Shown here piece by piece: positions 23,457 through 31,390 of a stretch of 64,000 nucleotides of DNA. The stretch is from NCBI RefSeq assembly GCF_024298965.1, contig NZ_CP085193.1:11160001-11224000 (forward strand). The letters are read 5' to 3'. Source of the stretch: Streptomyces rapamycinicus NRRL 5491. Its GTDB lineage: Bacteria; Actinomycetota; Actinomycetes; Streptomycetales; Streptomycetaceae. The stretch's first letter is position 1; every line of letters starts with the position of its first letter. The position numbers were made by a program, and so were the translations under genes. The notes below the pieces were generated by a model, which searched no databases, was not told the DNA's origin, and saw only the letters and a program-made list of their open reading frames with translations.

Positions 23457-24983
23457 TCAGCGCGGCAGCAGCGGCCACTGGCTGGACAGCCGCATGGCGG
23501 CCTCGGTGACCGCCGGATCGCCGGACTCCATGGCCACGCCGTCCAGATAGGCGTGGGCCGCCGCCTCGTACAGCTCGTCGACCGCGTAGAGCCGCTCCTC
23601 ATGGGCCGCGCGGCGGGCGCCCGCTCGGGCGCTCACGGTGGCCTCGGCCTCCCTGGCGCGCTCGGAGCCGGCGAGGTCCGTCTCGATGTCCTGCTCCAGC
23701 TCCCGCAGCCGCTCGGCCGTGGTCCGGTACGCCGCCAGATACGGGTGCTCCTCGCCCAGCCCGATCAGGAAGGCGATGCCACCGGAGAGCAGCAGCAGCG
23801 CGACGAACATCCAGGACACGCTGTGCGGGTCCAGGTGCAGGGACTCGATGAGGCTCGGTGGGTTGCGCACGCTGTCCCCGACATCCGCGGCCACATCGGG
23901 CGGCAGATCCAGCGGAGGCTCCTCCCGGAACGCCACCTTGGCCCGCAGGTCCCCCAACGCCCAGGCGCCGTACGCCCATACGCCCAGCAGAGCGAGGGCG
24001 GGCACGGACGCCAGCCGGATCCCGCCGGTGACCGAGCGGCGCCGCAGGATCCAGCCCGCGATATGCGGGGCGAGGATCATCGCCACCGCCACGGCCACCA
24101 TGAGGCTGTAGGAGAGCAGATCGGCGAACCGCCCGACACCGTGCAGATTCTCGAACACCGAGTAGTAGACGGGCAGTTCGACCACGATCAGCGCGGCCAG
24201 CACCCCGAACTTCATCCAGCGCGGCATGCCGGGGCGCGCCGCCGCGCCCTCCCACGCCGCCCTGGTGGACAGGGCCCGCTGGGCCGCGTCCGCCTCCGCC
24301 ACCGGATCTTGGTCGGACACCGCCTGCCAGCCGGCGTGGCCGCCGGTGGTCTCCGGCTCGTCCTCGCGCCGCTTGGCGCCCGGCGGCTCGGGACCGGTGG
24401 CGCCGTTGCCGTCGGCGGGCATACGGGCGCGCAGCCACCGGCGCTCGAAACCGCCTCGTACGGTGTCGCGGAAGGTCTGCCACCGGTCGGCCCGCCGCGC
24501 CAGCCGGTCCAGTTGGTCGATGGTCACCGATTGCTGCTGCTCCAGGGCGGCCCGCCGCCGGCCCGCCCGCTCCAGCCGCACTCCGGCGGCGCCGGCGGCC
24601 GCCCGGACCCGGCTCGCCTCCAGCGCGCCGTCCTCCTCGGCCCGCGCCTGCTCCTCGGCGAGCCGGTGTCTGACCTTGTTGCGCACACTGGCCAGTTCGG
24701 CGAAGTAGGGCACCCGGTCGGGACTGGCCAGCACCCAGGGGTCGAAGACCTTGCGCGTGGCCGCCGAGGCGCCGTGCTTGCGCGCCCGGTCCAGCAGCCA
24801 GGCGCTGTCACCGGCCCGGATGACATCCGAGGCGACGGGCTCGGGCTGGGGCAGCGCCCCGTCGGGAAACCGCCGCGCGGCAGTCCGCCCGCCGCGGCGC
24901 CCGCGGTCCGCGTCGGCCCTGCGGCGGAGCAGCCTCAGCCGCCGCGGGGCCTCGTCGTCACCGGCGGTAGGTGGTGTGGACAT
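23457..24983 (-). CDS. Four-helix membrane protein with coiled-coil flanks, unknown function
   Basis: 508 residues, no family recognised. The N-terminal half is cytoplasmic-looking, basic and helical, with a coiled-coil stretch about 90-165 (VRNKVRHRLAEEQARAEEDG). Four hydrophobic segments follow (MKFGVLAALIVVELPVYYSV, SLMVAVAVAMILAPHIAGWI, SVPALALLGVWAYGAWALG, VSWMFVALLLLSGGIAFLIG). Another Ala/Glu-rich coiled coil forms the tail. The start overlaps the vWA lipoprotein gene by 26 bp, so the proteins are probably made together. It may form a membrane scaffold with the isochorismatase-fold protein downstream. Confidence 0.75.
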   Translation of the reverse strand: MSTPPTAGDDEAPRRLRLLRRRADADRGRRGGRTAARRFPDGALPQPEPVASDVIRAGDSAWLLDRARKHGASAATRKVFDPWVLASPDRVPYFAELASVRNKVRHRLAEEQARAEEDGALEASRVRAAAGAAGVRLERAGRRRAALEQQQSVTIDQLDRLARRADRWQTFRDTVRGGFERRWLRARMPADGNGATGPEPPGAKRREDEPETTGGHAGWQAVSDQDPVAEADAAQRALSTRAAWEGAAARPGMPRWMKFGVLAALIVVELPVYYSVFENLHGVGRFADLLSYSLMVAVAVAMILAPHIAGWILRRRSVTGGIRLASVPALALLGVWAYGAWALGDLRAKVAFREEPPLDLPPDVAADVGDSVRNPPSLIESLHLDPHSVSWMFVALLLLSGGIAFLIGLGEEHPYLAAYRTTAERLRELEQDIETDLAGSERAREAEATVSARAGARRAAHEERLYAVDELYEAAAHAYLDGVAMESGDPAVTEAAMRLSSQWPLLPR

Positions 24984-25749
24984 GTGCCTTCACCCTCCCC
25001 TCCAGAAGCTCCGTCCAGAAGGAGTTGAACTGCTCGTACCGGGAGGTGTCGGTGCCGTACTTCATGCCGTAGCCCACCGGGTAGACGTCGGCGCCGGACA
25101 GCTCCGGCCTGCCGTGCGACTTCAGGAACCTGTCGATGACGGTCCGGCGGCTCGCGGCGGTGGACAGGTCCTGCCGCCCCAGCCGGAAGTCGGTGTCGCC
25201 CTGGTCGAAGTCGCTCACCACCAGGACGTCGAACGAGGCGTCGTCGCCGGACGGCTTGGACAGCGCGATGCGCGACAGGCCCCCGAGCACATCGGAGCCG
25301 GGCTCCTCCTTCTGGGCGCAGCGCAGCAGCTTCAGGGCGTTGGAGAGGGCCACCGCGCGCATGGTGGTGCGGGCCCGCTCGCGGTCGGCGGTCTTCGAGG
25401 TGCCCGGATCCAGGTCCAGCGGGCTGACCTGGCACTTGGACGCCTTGGACACCTTGGTGATGGGGGCGAAGGACGTCTTGCGGCACTTCTTGTCCGCCAG
25501 GAACGTCTGCAGGGTGGCCTTGAGCTTGGCCTCCGAGTCGAAGCCGGTCCGGGTGGCAGCCGCCGAGCCGGAGCCGTCGACCACGACGCCGCACGTCTGG
25601 GAGTAGCGTGACGGCTCGTCGGAGCCGCAGGCGGTGGCGCCCGCCGCCAGGGCGAGCGCCAGCGCGGCGGTGAGCGCGCGCCGCCGGTGCCGGCGCCGCC
25701 GGGCGCCCGGGTGCTGCGGAGCGGGGCTGTGGACGGTCTGGACGGTCAT
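24958..25749 (-). CDS. Lipoprotein with vWA-like metal-binding domain
   Basis: 263 residues. An Arg-rich start and hydrophobic run end at Cys41 (LAAGATAC), a lipobox-like site, so the mature protein is likely membrane-anchored outside the cell. The rest looks like a von Willebrand A domain: the MIDAS motif DGSGS begins at Asp58 after a hydrophobic strand, and a second acidic strand reads FDVLVVSDFDQGD. Several Cys residues suit an exported protein. The first gene of the operon overlaps it by 4 bp (ATGA). vWA domains mediate protein contacts; this could be the surface sensor or docking part of the locus. Confidence 0.75.
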   Translation of the reverse strand: MTVQTVHSPAPQHPGARRRRHRRRALTAALALALAAGATACGSDEPSRYSQTCGVVVDGSGSAAATRTGFDSEAKLKATLQTFLADKKCRKTSFAPITKVSKASKCQVSPLDLDPGTSKTADRERARTTMRAVALSNALKLLRCAQKEEPGSDVLGGLSRIALSKPSGDDASFDVLVVSDFDQGDTDFRLGRQDLSTAASRRTVIDRFLKSHGRPELSGADVYPVGYGMKYGTDTSRYEQFNSFWTELLEGRVKAHVHTTYRR

Positions 25750-26432
25750 CGCGCGGTCCTCCCGTCGACGCGGTCGGTGTTCTGCCGTTCGAGTATGTGC
25801 AGCGCCCGAGAGGTGGCCGTCCGGGCGCTGTCGTCGTCGGCCAGCAGCCAGACGTCGGGCCGGTACCAGGACCCGTCCAACTCCACCCGGCCGGGCAGCC
25901 AGTCCCCGGGCGGGCGCCGGGGGAGCCGGGAGAGCTGGGGATGGGTCTCGCGCACCGCGTCCCAGTAGCAGGCCAGTCGCTGATTGGCCTGGTCGACGAC
26001 GGCCTGGGCATGCGACCGGCACCGGTCAACGCTGGTGCGCCACTGGCCCATCCAGTGGCCGTACCGCGCGAGCGCCGCGGGCCGGGGGTCCTCCCGGACG
26101 TCGTACTGGGTGACCACGCGCACCGATTCCGCGCGCAACCTGCTGAGCAGGGCGTGCTCCCGCCCGATGAGGGCGGCGCGCATCTGCTCGGTGGCCCGGC
26201 GGACACCGGTGCGCACCTCCATCACATACGGAGTGATCAGCAGTTCGGGGGCCGGTGGCTCGATGGGCGGCGGTGGCGTCTTGCCCCGCTCCTCCTCGGG
26301 CGGCGCCGGGAGCGGGACGCGGGGGACGCCGCGGGCGCCGTCGCGCCTGCCCCGCCATCGGGCCGCGAAGCGGGCGGTACGGCCGAGCCTTCCCCGGCGC
26401 ACCACCCCGTTGACACTGTCGGTTGTGATCAT
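25746..26432 (-). CDS. Unknown protein, first gene of the vWA/isochorismatase-like operon
   Basis: 228 residues, not recognised. The start is basic (RGRLGRTARFAARWRGRRDG), then Pro-rich (TPPPPIEPPAPE), then helical from about 70 to 165 with many Arg, Ala and Glu, and a short C-terminal beta-like segment (LPGRVELDGSWYRPDVWLL). No signal peptide or TM segment is evident. GGGGGA lies 9 nt upstream of the ATG. It overlaps the lipoprotein gene by 4 bp. Co-occurrence with the other three genes is the only functional clue. Confidence 0.7.
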   Translation of the reverse strand: MITTDSVNGVVRRGRLGRTARFAARWRGRRDGARGVPRVPLPAPPEEERGKTPPPPIEPPAPELLITPYVMEVRTGVRRATEQMRAALIGREHALLSRLRAESVRVVTQYDVREDPRPAALARYGHWMGQWRTSVDRCRSHAQAVVDQANQRLACYWDAVRETHPQLSRLPRRPPGDWLPGRVELDGSWYRPDVWLLADDDSARTATSRALHILERQNTDRVDGRTAR

Positions 26433-26766
26433 GGAAATGGATCCCCCGATTTCCCCGGCGCGGGAATTCCCGCACCGGACAGCCGCATTGCGGACAGTGG
26501 AATTCCGCTTTCTCCCGCAAAGGGCTCGCAGTCGATGTGGATGACGATGACGATGTCGTTGTCGATTCGATTCCCTGTCAGACCGTATCGATGAGGTCGT
26601 ACCCGGGAATGCTCCCCATAGGACACGATCCTGAAAACGCCCGGAAGTCGACCGGAGAACGCCCTCGTCGATGCCTGACGCCGGGTCATACTGGAACGGT
26701 TCCGGGGCCACGCCTCTTTGATCATGAATCTCGGAACACGACCTCGGGGGAATGGGAGATGGGTCG
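26433..26766. promoter_or_regulatory. Divergent intergenic region with GAATTC-centred palindromes
   Basis: 334 bp without a gene, lower in GC than its surroundings. It holds a perfect 14-bp palindrome GCGGGAATTCCCGC (26460-26473) and a second GGAATTCC (26499-26506) 36 bp further on, plus a short GATGAC run near 26540. It must contain the promoters of the minus operon and of the radical SAM gene. No tRNA or clear small RNA was seen. Confidence 0.5.
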
Positions 26767-27474
26767 GTGGAGAACGTTCCAGGGTGCGCGGAGCCCACGC
26801 TCCGGATCAGCCAGACGCACTTTCCGGTGGAGACCCTGGGCCCGGGGCGGCGCCTGGGCATCTGGTCCCAGGGGTGCGGACTGGCCTGCGCCGGCTGTAT
26901 GTCCCGGCACACCTGGGATCCATCGGGCGGCGCCTCCCGTACGGTGTCGTCCCTGCTCGGGCTGTGGCGCGAGGCGTTGGCCCGGGGCGCCGACGGGCTG
27001 ACGGTCAGCGGCGGCGAGCCGCTCGACCAGCCCACCGCCCTGGAGGCCCTGCTGGCCGGGGCGGCGCGGGCCCGTGCGGAGGCGGTGGCACCGGGCGGCC
27101 CGGCGGCGGGCCGCGAGATCGACATCCTCCTGTACACGGGATACGAGGAGGAGGAAGTGGAAGCCGACGCGGTGCGCTCCGCCGCCGTCCGCCACGCCGA
27201 TGTGCTGGTGTCCGGGCGCTTCCGGGCGGCCGAACCCACCGCCCTGGTGTGGCGCGGCTCGGCGAACCAGCCCATGCGGCCGCGCACGGAGCGGGGGCGG
27301 GCGCGTTACCAGGAACATCTGGCCCGGACGGAGAGCGGGCCGCGTCTGCAGATGGTCGAGGGGGACGGCGATGTGCGGCTCTACGGAGTGCCGCGGCGCG
27401 GCGAACTGGCCGCGCTGGAGCGTCGGTTGCGGCGGGCGGGGATCGCCCTCACCGGTGCCAGCTGGCGCCCCTGA
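26767..27474 (+). CDS. Small radical SAM protein, NrdG/activase-like
   Basis: 235 residues from the GTG at 26767, with GGGAG 8 nt upstream; the ATG at 26752 lacks an SD at a useful distance. The iron-sulfur motif is CX3CX2C (Cys37, Cys41, Cys44: QGCGLACAGCMSRHTWD), as in anaerobic ribonucleotide reductase-activating enzymes, followed by the SAM-binding GLTVSGGEPLDQP. A strand IDILLYTGYEEEEV continues the partial barrel. Activases normally sit beside a glycyl-radical enzyme, and none is here. It lies within a locus of signalling and conflict proteins, so it may modify a partner protein or peptide of that locus. Confidence 0.85.
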   Translation: MENVPGCAEPTLRISQTHFPVETLGPGRRLGIWSQGCGLACAGCMSRHTWDPSGGASRTVSSLLGLWREALARGADGLTVSGGEPLDQPTALEALLAGAARARAEAVAPGGPAAGREIDILLYTGYEEEEVEADAVRSAAVRHADVLVSGRFRAAEPTALVWRGSANQPMRPRTERGRARYQEHLARTESGPRLQMVEGDGDVRLYGVPRRGELAALERRLRRAGIALTGASWRP

Positions 27475-27482
27475 GCGGGGGC

Positions 27483-27517
27483 ACCGGCCCGGCTGGTACG
27501 GCGCGTGGTGGGCCGGT
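27483..27517. terminator. Possible terminator between convergent genes
   Basis: ACCGGCCC (27483-27490) and GGGCCGGT (27510-27517) can pair as an 8-bp stem with a 19-nt loop between the radical SAM gene and the convergent macro-domain gene. The loop is long, so this is tentative. Confidence 0.35.
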
Positions 27518-27526
27518 CCGCCGTGC

Positions 27527-28702
27527 TCACAGCGCGCCCACGGCCTCGGCGATCTCCCGGCTGCGCACCACCAGATGCACCCGCCAGCGGGCGTCCCGGG
27601 CGAGTTCGTCGCGGATCGCCCAGCGCAGCCAGGTCGCGCTGACCGCCGGTGCCAGTCCGCCCCGCCCCGCGCCGAGCAGTGGAAAGCAGATGGAGGACAG
27701 GGCGGGCTCGTAGCGGTCGCGCTCGGCCCGGGCGAGCGCGAAGCACGCGCTGACCGCGCGGGCGATGCTCTCCGGGCGGACCTCGTACGTGTCGTCCAGC
27801 GGTGTGGCCACCGCGGCGTGGTAGATCCGCCGGACGCCGCGCGCGGCCAGCGCCCCCGGCGAGGTGGGCACCACCGTGCCCGGCCGGATCGGCAGCCCCG
27901 GGCGGCCGTGGGCGCGCAGCCACGCGGCCAGTTCGCGGGCGAGCACATCGTCGACGATCTCTCCGGCGGGGTCGCGTACGGCGGCGGCCAGGCGCAGCGC
28001 GCCGGAGACGGTGGGGCGGAAGGTCTTGGACATCTCCAGGTAGACGTTCTCCGAGGAGACCAGCACCTCGATGTCCCGCAGCAGTTCGATGGGGGAGACA
28101 TGGAGGGTGAACGTGCTCTGCGCGTCCACCGGCACACTGTCCACCCGCAGCGGAGGCTCCTGGCCGATCCGGCTGACCCGGCCGCCGCGCGCGAGCGTGC
28201 TCTGCCCGGCCGCGCTCGGTTCGGCGGGAAGCCGGGCCCCGGCGCCCGGTCCGGGGCTCCGTCCCGTCGGGCCCGGTCCACCGGAGAGGGGCGGCGGCTC
28301 GCGCAGGATGGTCAGCACGGCCTCGGCGAGTTGCTGGACGACCTGCGGTTCCTGGTGCTTGCGGAACCGCTCGGAGGTGACTCCGTACACGGCGGCGGCC
28401 GTCTTACGGCGGTCATGGGCGGGCGCGCCCCGGCGGTCGGGGAGCAGTCCGAAGGTGTGGGCCGCGGCCTGGCCCAGCAGATCGCGCTCGCCGAGGCGCC
28501 GTACCGCCTCCTTGAGCAGCGCCTCGATACCGGCCGGGGCGTCGTCGGAGCCATCGCAGAAGCCGCCCGCCACGGCCGCGGCGCGCAGCGCCGGCCGATC
28601 GATGCTGCGCAGATCTGGCAGCCCGGGCCTGCGTATGCTTTTGAGTTCTTCCAGGAGTTGATCGTATGTGGGCAAATTTGACTCAAATGGCTCCTGACTC
28701 AT
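27527..28702 (-). CDS. Macro-domain protein with N-terminal HTH-like region
   Basis: 391 residues from the ATG at 28702. The N-terminal part has a helix-turn-helix-like stretch (RRKTAAAVYGVTSERFRKHQ) followed by a helical segment, a Pro/Gly linker (about 130-175), and a C-terminal macro domain (about 210-375). Macro features: VSSENVYLEM near the usual nucleotide-binding Asn position, a basic GTVVPTSPGAL and RRIYHAAVA, and the phosphate loop SICFPLLGAGRGGL. Macro domains bind or hydrolyse ADP-ribose derivatives, including ADP-ribose-1''-phosphate. It is divergent from the kinase operon. Assignment is fairly firm; whether it is catalytic is unknown. Confidence 0.75.
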   Translation of the reverse strand: MSQEPFESNLPTYDQLLEELKSIRRPGLPDLRSIDRPALRAAAVAGGFCDGSDDAPAGIEALLKEAVRRLGERDLLGQAAAHTFGLLPDRRGAPAHDRRKTAAAVYGVTSERFRKHQEPQVVQQLAEAVLTILREPPPLSGGPGPTGRSPGPGAGARLPAEPSAAGQSTLARGGRVSRIGQEPPLRVDSVPVDAQSTFTLHVSPIELLRDIEVLVSSENVYLEMSKTFRPTVSGALRLAAAVRDPAGEIVDDVLARELAAWLRAHGRPGLPIRPGTVVPTSPGALAARGVRRIYHAAVATPLDDTYEVRPESIARAVSACFALARAERDRYEPALSSICFPLLGAGRGGLAPAVSATWLRWAIRDELARDARWRVHLVVRSREIAEAVGAL

Positions 28703-28912
28703 GGTCACCAGGCTAGCGACCGGCCGAGAAAGAGGAAATCGGTCTCCCGGCGGCCGTTCCCTGCCGGGCTTTGTACCGCCGGTAATTCACGCCGCGCTGG
28801 AACAGATTTCCGATTTCCGGGGTTCCGCTTTCTTGATCCACGGCCCGGCGCCCCCCGCCCGCCGTCGCCGCCATGAATGCGACAACGCCTGCCCGTTCAC
28901 GAGGTGACCTCT
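28703..28912. promoter_or_regulatory. Divergent promoter region between macro and kinase genes
   Basis: 210 bp. An inverted pair GGAAATCGG (28734-28742) and CCGATTTCC (28810-28818) lies 68 bp apart, with an additional GATTTCC overlap. It could be a looped operator pair for the divergent genes. No other element seen. Confidence 0.35.
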
Positions 28913-31390
28913 GTGACCCATCCGCACCGGCAACCGCCCCCCACGGAATACGAGGACGACGAGGAGTACGGGGTCTCCGGGGAGCCCGGAGGGCCGCGGC
29001 GCGCGCACGACGCCGGGCCGCCGCCCACCGAACACGAGGAGCCGCCCCCGTCGGCGGCCGCCGCATCGGCCGGGCCCACCGAGGACGAGGTCCCCTCGGC
29101 CGCCTCCGCGCAGGCCGCGGACGGGGGTCGCGACCTGCGCGGGGACACCGGAGCGCTGCCCGTCTCGCTGCGCGGCCGGTTCCGCCTGAGGGCCGTGCTG
29201 CGCCGCCCCGACCATCCGCACCAGGCGGCCGTCTACCGTGTCGAGGACGACCGCGGCAGCCACATCCTGAAGTGGTACCACCGCGGCCACGGCCCGGACC
29301 GCCGGGTGTGGGAGCTGCTGCGGGACCGCCCGCGCCGCCACCTCACCCACTTCACCGAGACCAGCGACACCGGGGCCGACGGCCATCCGTACGACCTGGC
29401 GCCCTCCTACGGCGAGACCGACCTGGCCGGATATCTGGGGGACAATCCCGGCCCGGCCGACCCCGTGCTCATCCACGGCGTCGTACGGCAGTTGCACGAG
29501 GCCCTCACCACCCTGCACGAACTGAACATCGTGCACCGGGACCTCAGCCCCGCCAACATCGTGCTCGGCAGCCTCGACCCGGCCCACCCGGACCTCGTCC
29601 TCGTGGACTTCGCCGTCTCCGCCCACGAACCCGCCGAGCGCTACACCCGGGACGAGCGCTGGGTCGGCACCGCCCTCTACATGTCCCCGCAGGCGTCGCT
29701 GCGCCACCAGCTGATCCATCCGCCCGCCGACTGGTGGTCGCTCGGCATGATCGTCGCCGAGATGGCCGGGGGACGCCACCCCATCCGGTTCACCGACAAC
29801 GACTTCGTACGGGAGGAGATCAGCTCCCGCGCCCCGGATCTGTCCCCGGTCACCGACCACCGGCTGCGGCTGCTGTGCCGGGGGCTGCTCACCCGTGACC
29901 CCGACCACCGCTGGGGCACCGACGAGGTGGCGCAGTGGCTGGTGGGCGGCTCGCCGCCGGTCGCCCCCTGGGAGGCGGGCGCGGCCCCCGGCGCCTCGGA
30001 CCCCGCGGACGACCCGGACATCGACCCGTTCGCCTTCCTCGGCGAGCGCTACACCAGGCCGAAGCAGCTGGCCAGGGCGTTCAGCGAGAACTGGCGGCCC
30101 GCCCGGCAACTCCTCTCCCGGCGGCGCGGCCGCAGTGAATTCACCCGCTGGCTACGGCAGTTCGAGGGCGTTCCGGGCCGCGACCCCGAGGAACTGACCG
30201 CGCTGCTCGGCCTCCTGGAGCCGCACCACCCCGCCCCGCCGCCGCGTGAGCCCAAGCCGGTCACGATGGTGCGGCTGATCACCTGGCTCGGCCCCACCCT
30301 CGACGCCTCCTACCGCGGGGTTCCGCTGGACCACGCGGGGCTGGGCGATCTGCTCCGGGAGGCCGGGCGCGGCGATGAGTTCGCCCTCTCCGTCGTGGCG
30401 GACCTGCGCGACCACACCATCCTGCCGCTGCTGGACTCACGGCCCGGCGGCGAAGGGCTCGCCGAGGTGCAGCAGCGCTGGCTGACGGCCCGCTCCCGCT
30501 GGCAGCACACCGTGGACGAGGCGCTGCACGCGTCGCCCTGGCTGCGCGACCGCCGTGCCGAGGTGCGCGCCGCCACCCGGCTCGACCGCTCCCGGCTGGC
30601 CGCCCTCCTCTCGCTCGCCGCCGCCCCCACCGCGCACCGGCGCAGGCTCCGGGAGCGGACCGCCCGTATCCAGGCGGCGTTCCCGAAGCCGGTGGCCTGG
30701 TACGGCCGGTTGCTGCGCGACCCCGACGACCTGGTGCGGATGCAACTGGCCGAGTGGCTGGCCGGATTCGCCGAGCAGGAGTCCACGGAGGCGCAGGGCC
30801 GGGTGAACGACGAGCGCGCCCTCCTCCGCCAGGAGCGCGACATGGACGTGGCCACGCTGTGGGTGCGCAGACAGGACATGCTGCCCACGCTCGGCTGGGC
30901 CCTCGGCGGAGCCGTCGGCCTAGTCCTCCCGTGGATCTTCGCGATCGGCCTCGGCGATCTGGTGGGATGGCCCGCCCAGCGCGCGGTGCTGACGGCGTGG
31001 ATGCTGGCCGTCCCGGCGGCCGCCGCCGTGCTGGCGCTGGAGCTGTGGACGGCGTACCGCATCGGCAGCCCCGGCTACCATCCGGACCGTTCCCTGGCCG
31101 GGCTGCTGATCGACCGCGCGCTGCCCGTGGCCCGGTTCATCCGCCGCCCCGGCTCGCGCTTCCCCGTCCAGAGCCTGCTGATCCTCCCGGCCATCGCCCT
31201 GTTGTGGGCCACCGTGGCCTACGCCCCCTGGGTGTGGCCGGTCGCCACGGTGGCCGTTCTTCTCTGGTGGACCTGGCACCGGACGCGGTGCTGGCGCCGC
31301 TATGTGGCGGAGCTTCGTGGCCGGGACGGCCGGGTCCGCCCCGGCCGTCCGAGGGCAACCGCCCCGCCGACGTCAGGGAGTGTCACATGA
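28913..31390 (+). CDS. Ser/Thr protein kinase with C-terminal membrane domain
   Basis: 825 residues from the GTG at 28913 (GAGGTG 6 nt upstream). An acidic, Pro-rich N-terminus (about 1-85) precedes a kinase domain (about 90-340). ATP Lys is in HILKWYHRG; the catalytic loop HRDLSPANIVL has Asp210; the metal Asp232 is in DFAVS, where DFA replaces DFG. The Gly-rich loop is degenerate. A helical region (about 370-640) follows, then about four TM segments (PTLGWALGGAVGLVLPWIF, LTAWMLAVPAAAAVLALELW and two near 755-800). It starts a four-gene operon and would signal from the membrane to the FHA protein encoded at its end. Confidence 0.9.
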   Translation: MTHPHRQPPPTEYEDDEEYGVSGEPGGPRRAHDAGPPPTEHEEPPPSAAAASAGPTEDEVPSAASAQAADGGRDLRGDTGALPVSLRGRFRLRAVLRRPDHPHQAAVYRVEDDRGSHILKWYHRGHGPDRRVWELLRDRPRRHLTHFTETSDTGADGHPYDLAPSYGETDLAGYLGDNPGPADPVLIHGVVRQLHEALTTLHELNIVHRDLSPANIVLGSLDPAHPDLVLVDFAVSAHEPAERYTRDERWVGTALYMSPQASLRHQLIHPPADWWSLGMIVAEMAGGRHPIRFTDNDFVREEISSRAPDLSPVTDHRLRLLCRGLLTRDPDHRWGTDEVAQWLVGGSPPVAPWEAGAAPGASDPADDPDIDPFAFLGERYTRPKQLARAFSENWRPARQLLSRRRGRSEFTRWLRQFEGVPGRDPEELTALLGLLEPHHPAPPPREPKPVTMVRLITWLGPTLDASYRGVPLDHAGLGDLLREAGRGDEFALSVVADLRDHTILPLLDSRPGGEGLAEVQQRWLTARSRWQHTVDEALHASPWLRDRRAEVRAATRLDRSRLAALLSLAAAPTAHRRRLRERTARIQAAFPKPVAWYGRLLRDPDDLVRMQLAEWLAGFAEQESTEAQGRVNDERALLRQERDMDVATLWVRRQDMLPTLGWALGGAVGLVLPWIFAIGLGDLVGWPAQRAVLTAWMLAVPAAAAVLALELWTAYRIGSPGYHPDRSLAGLLIDRALPVARFIRRPGSRFPVQSLLILPAIALLWATVAYAPWVWPVATVAVLLWWTWHRTRCWRRYVAELRGRDGRVRPGRPRATAPPTSGSVT

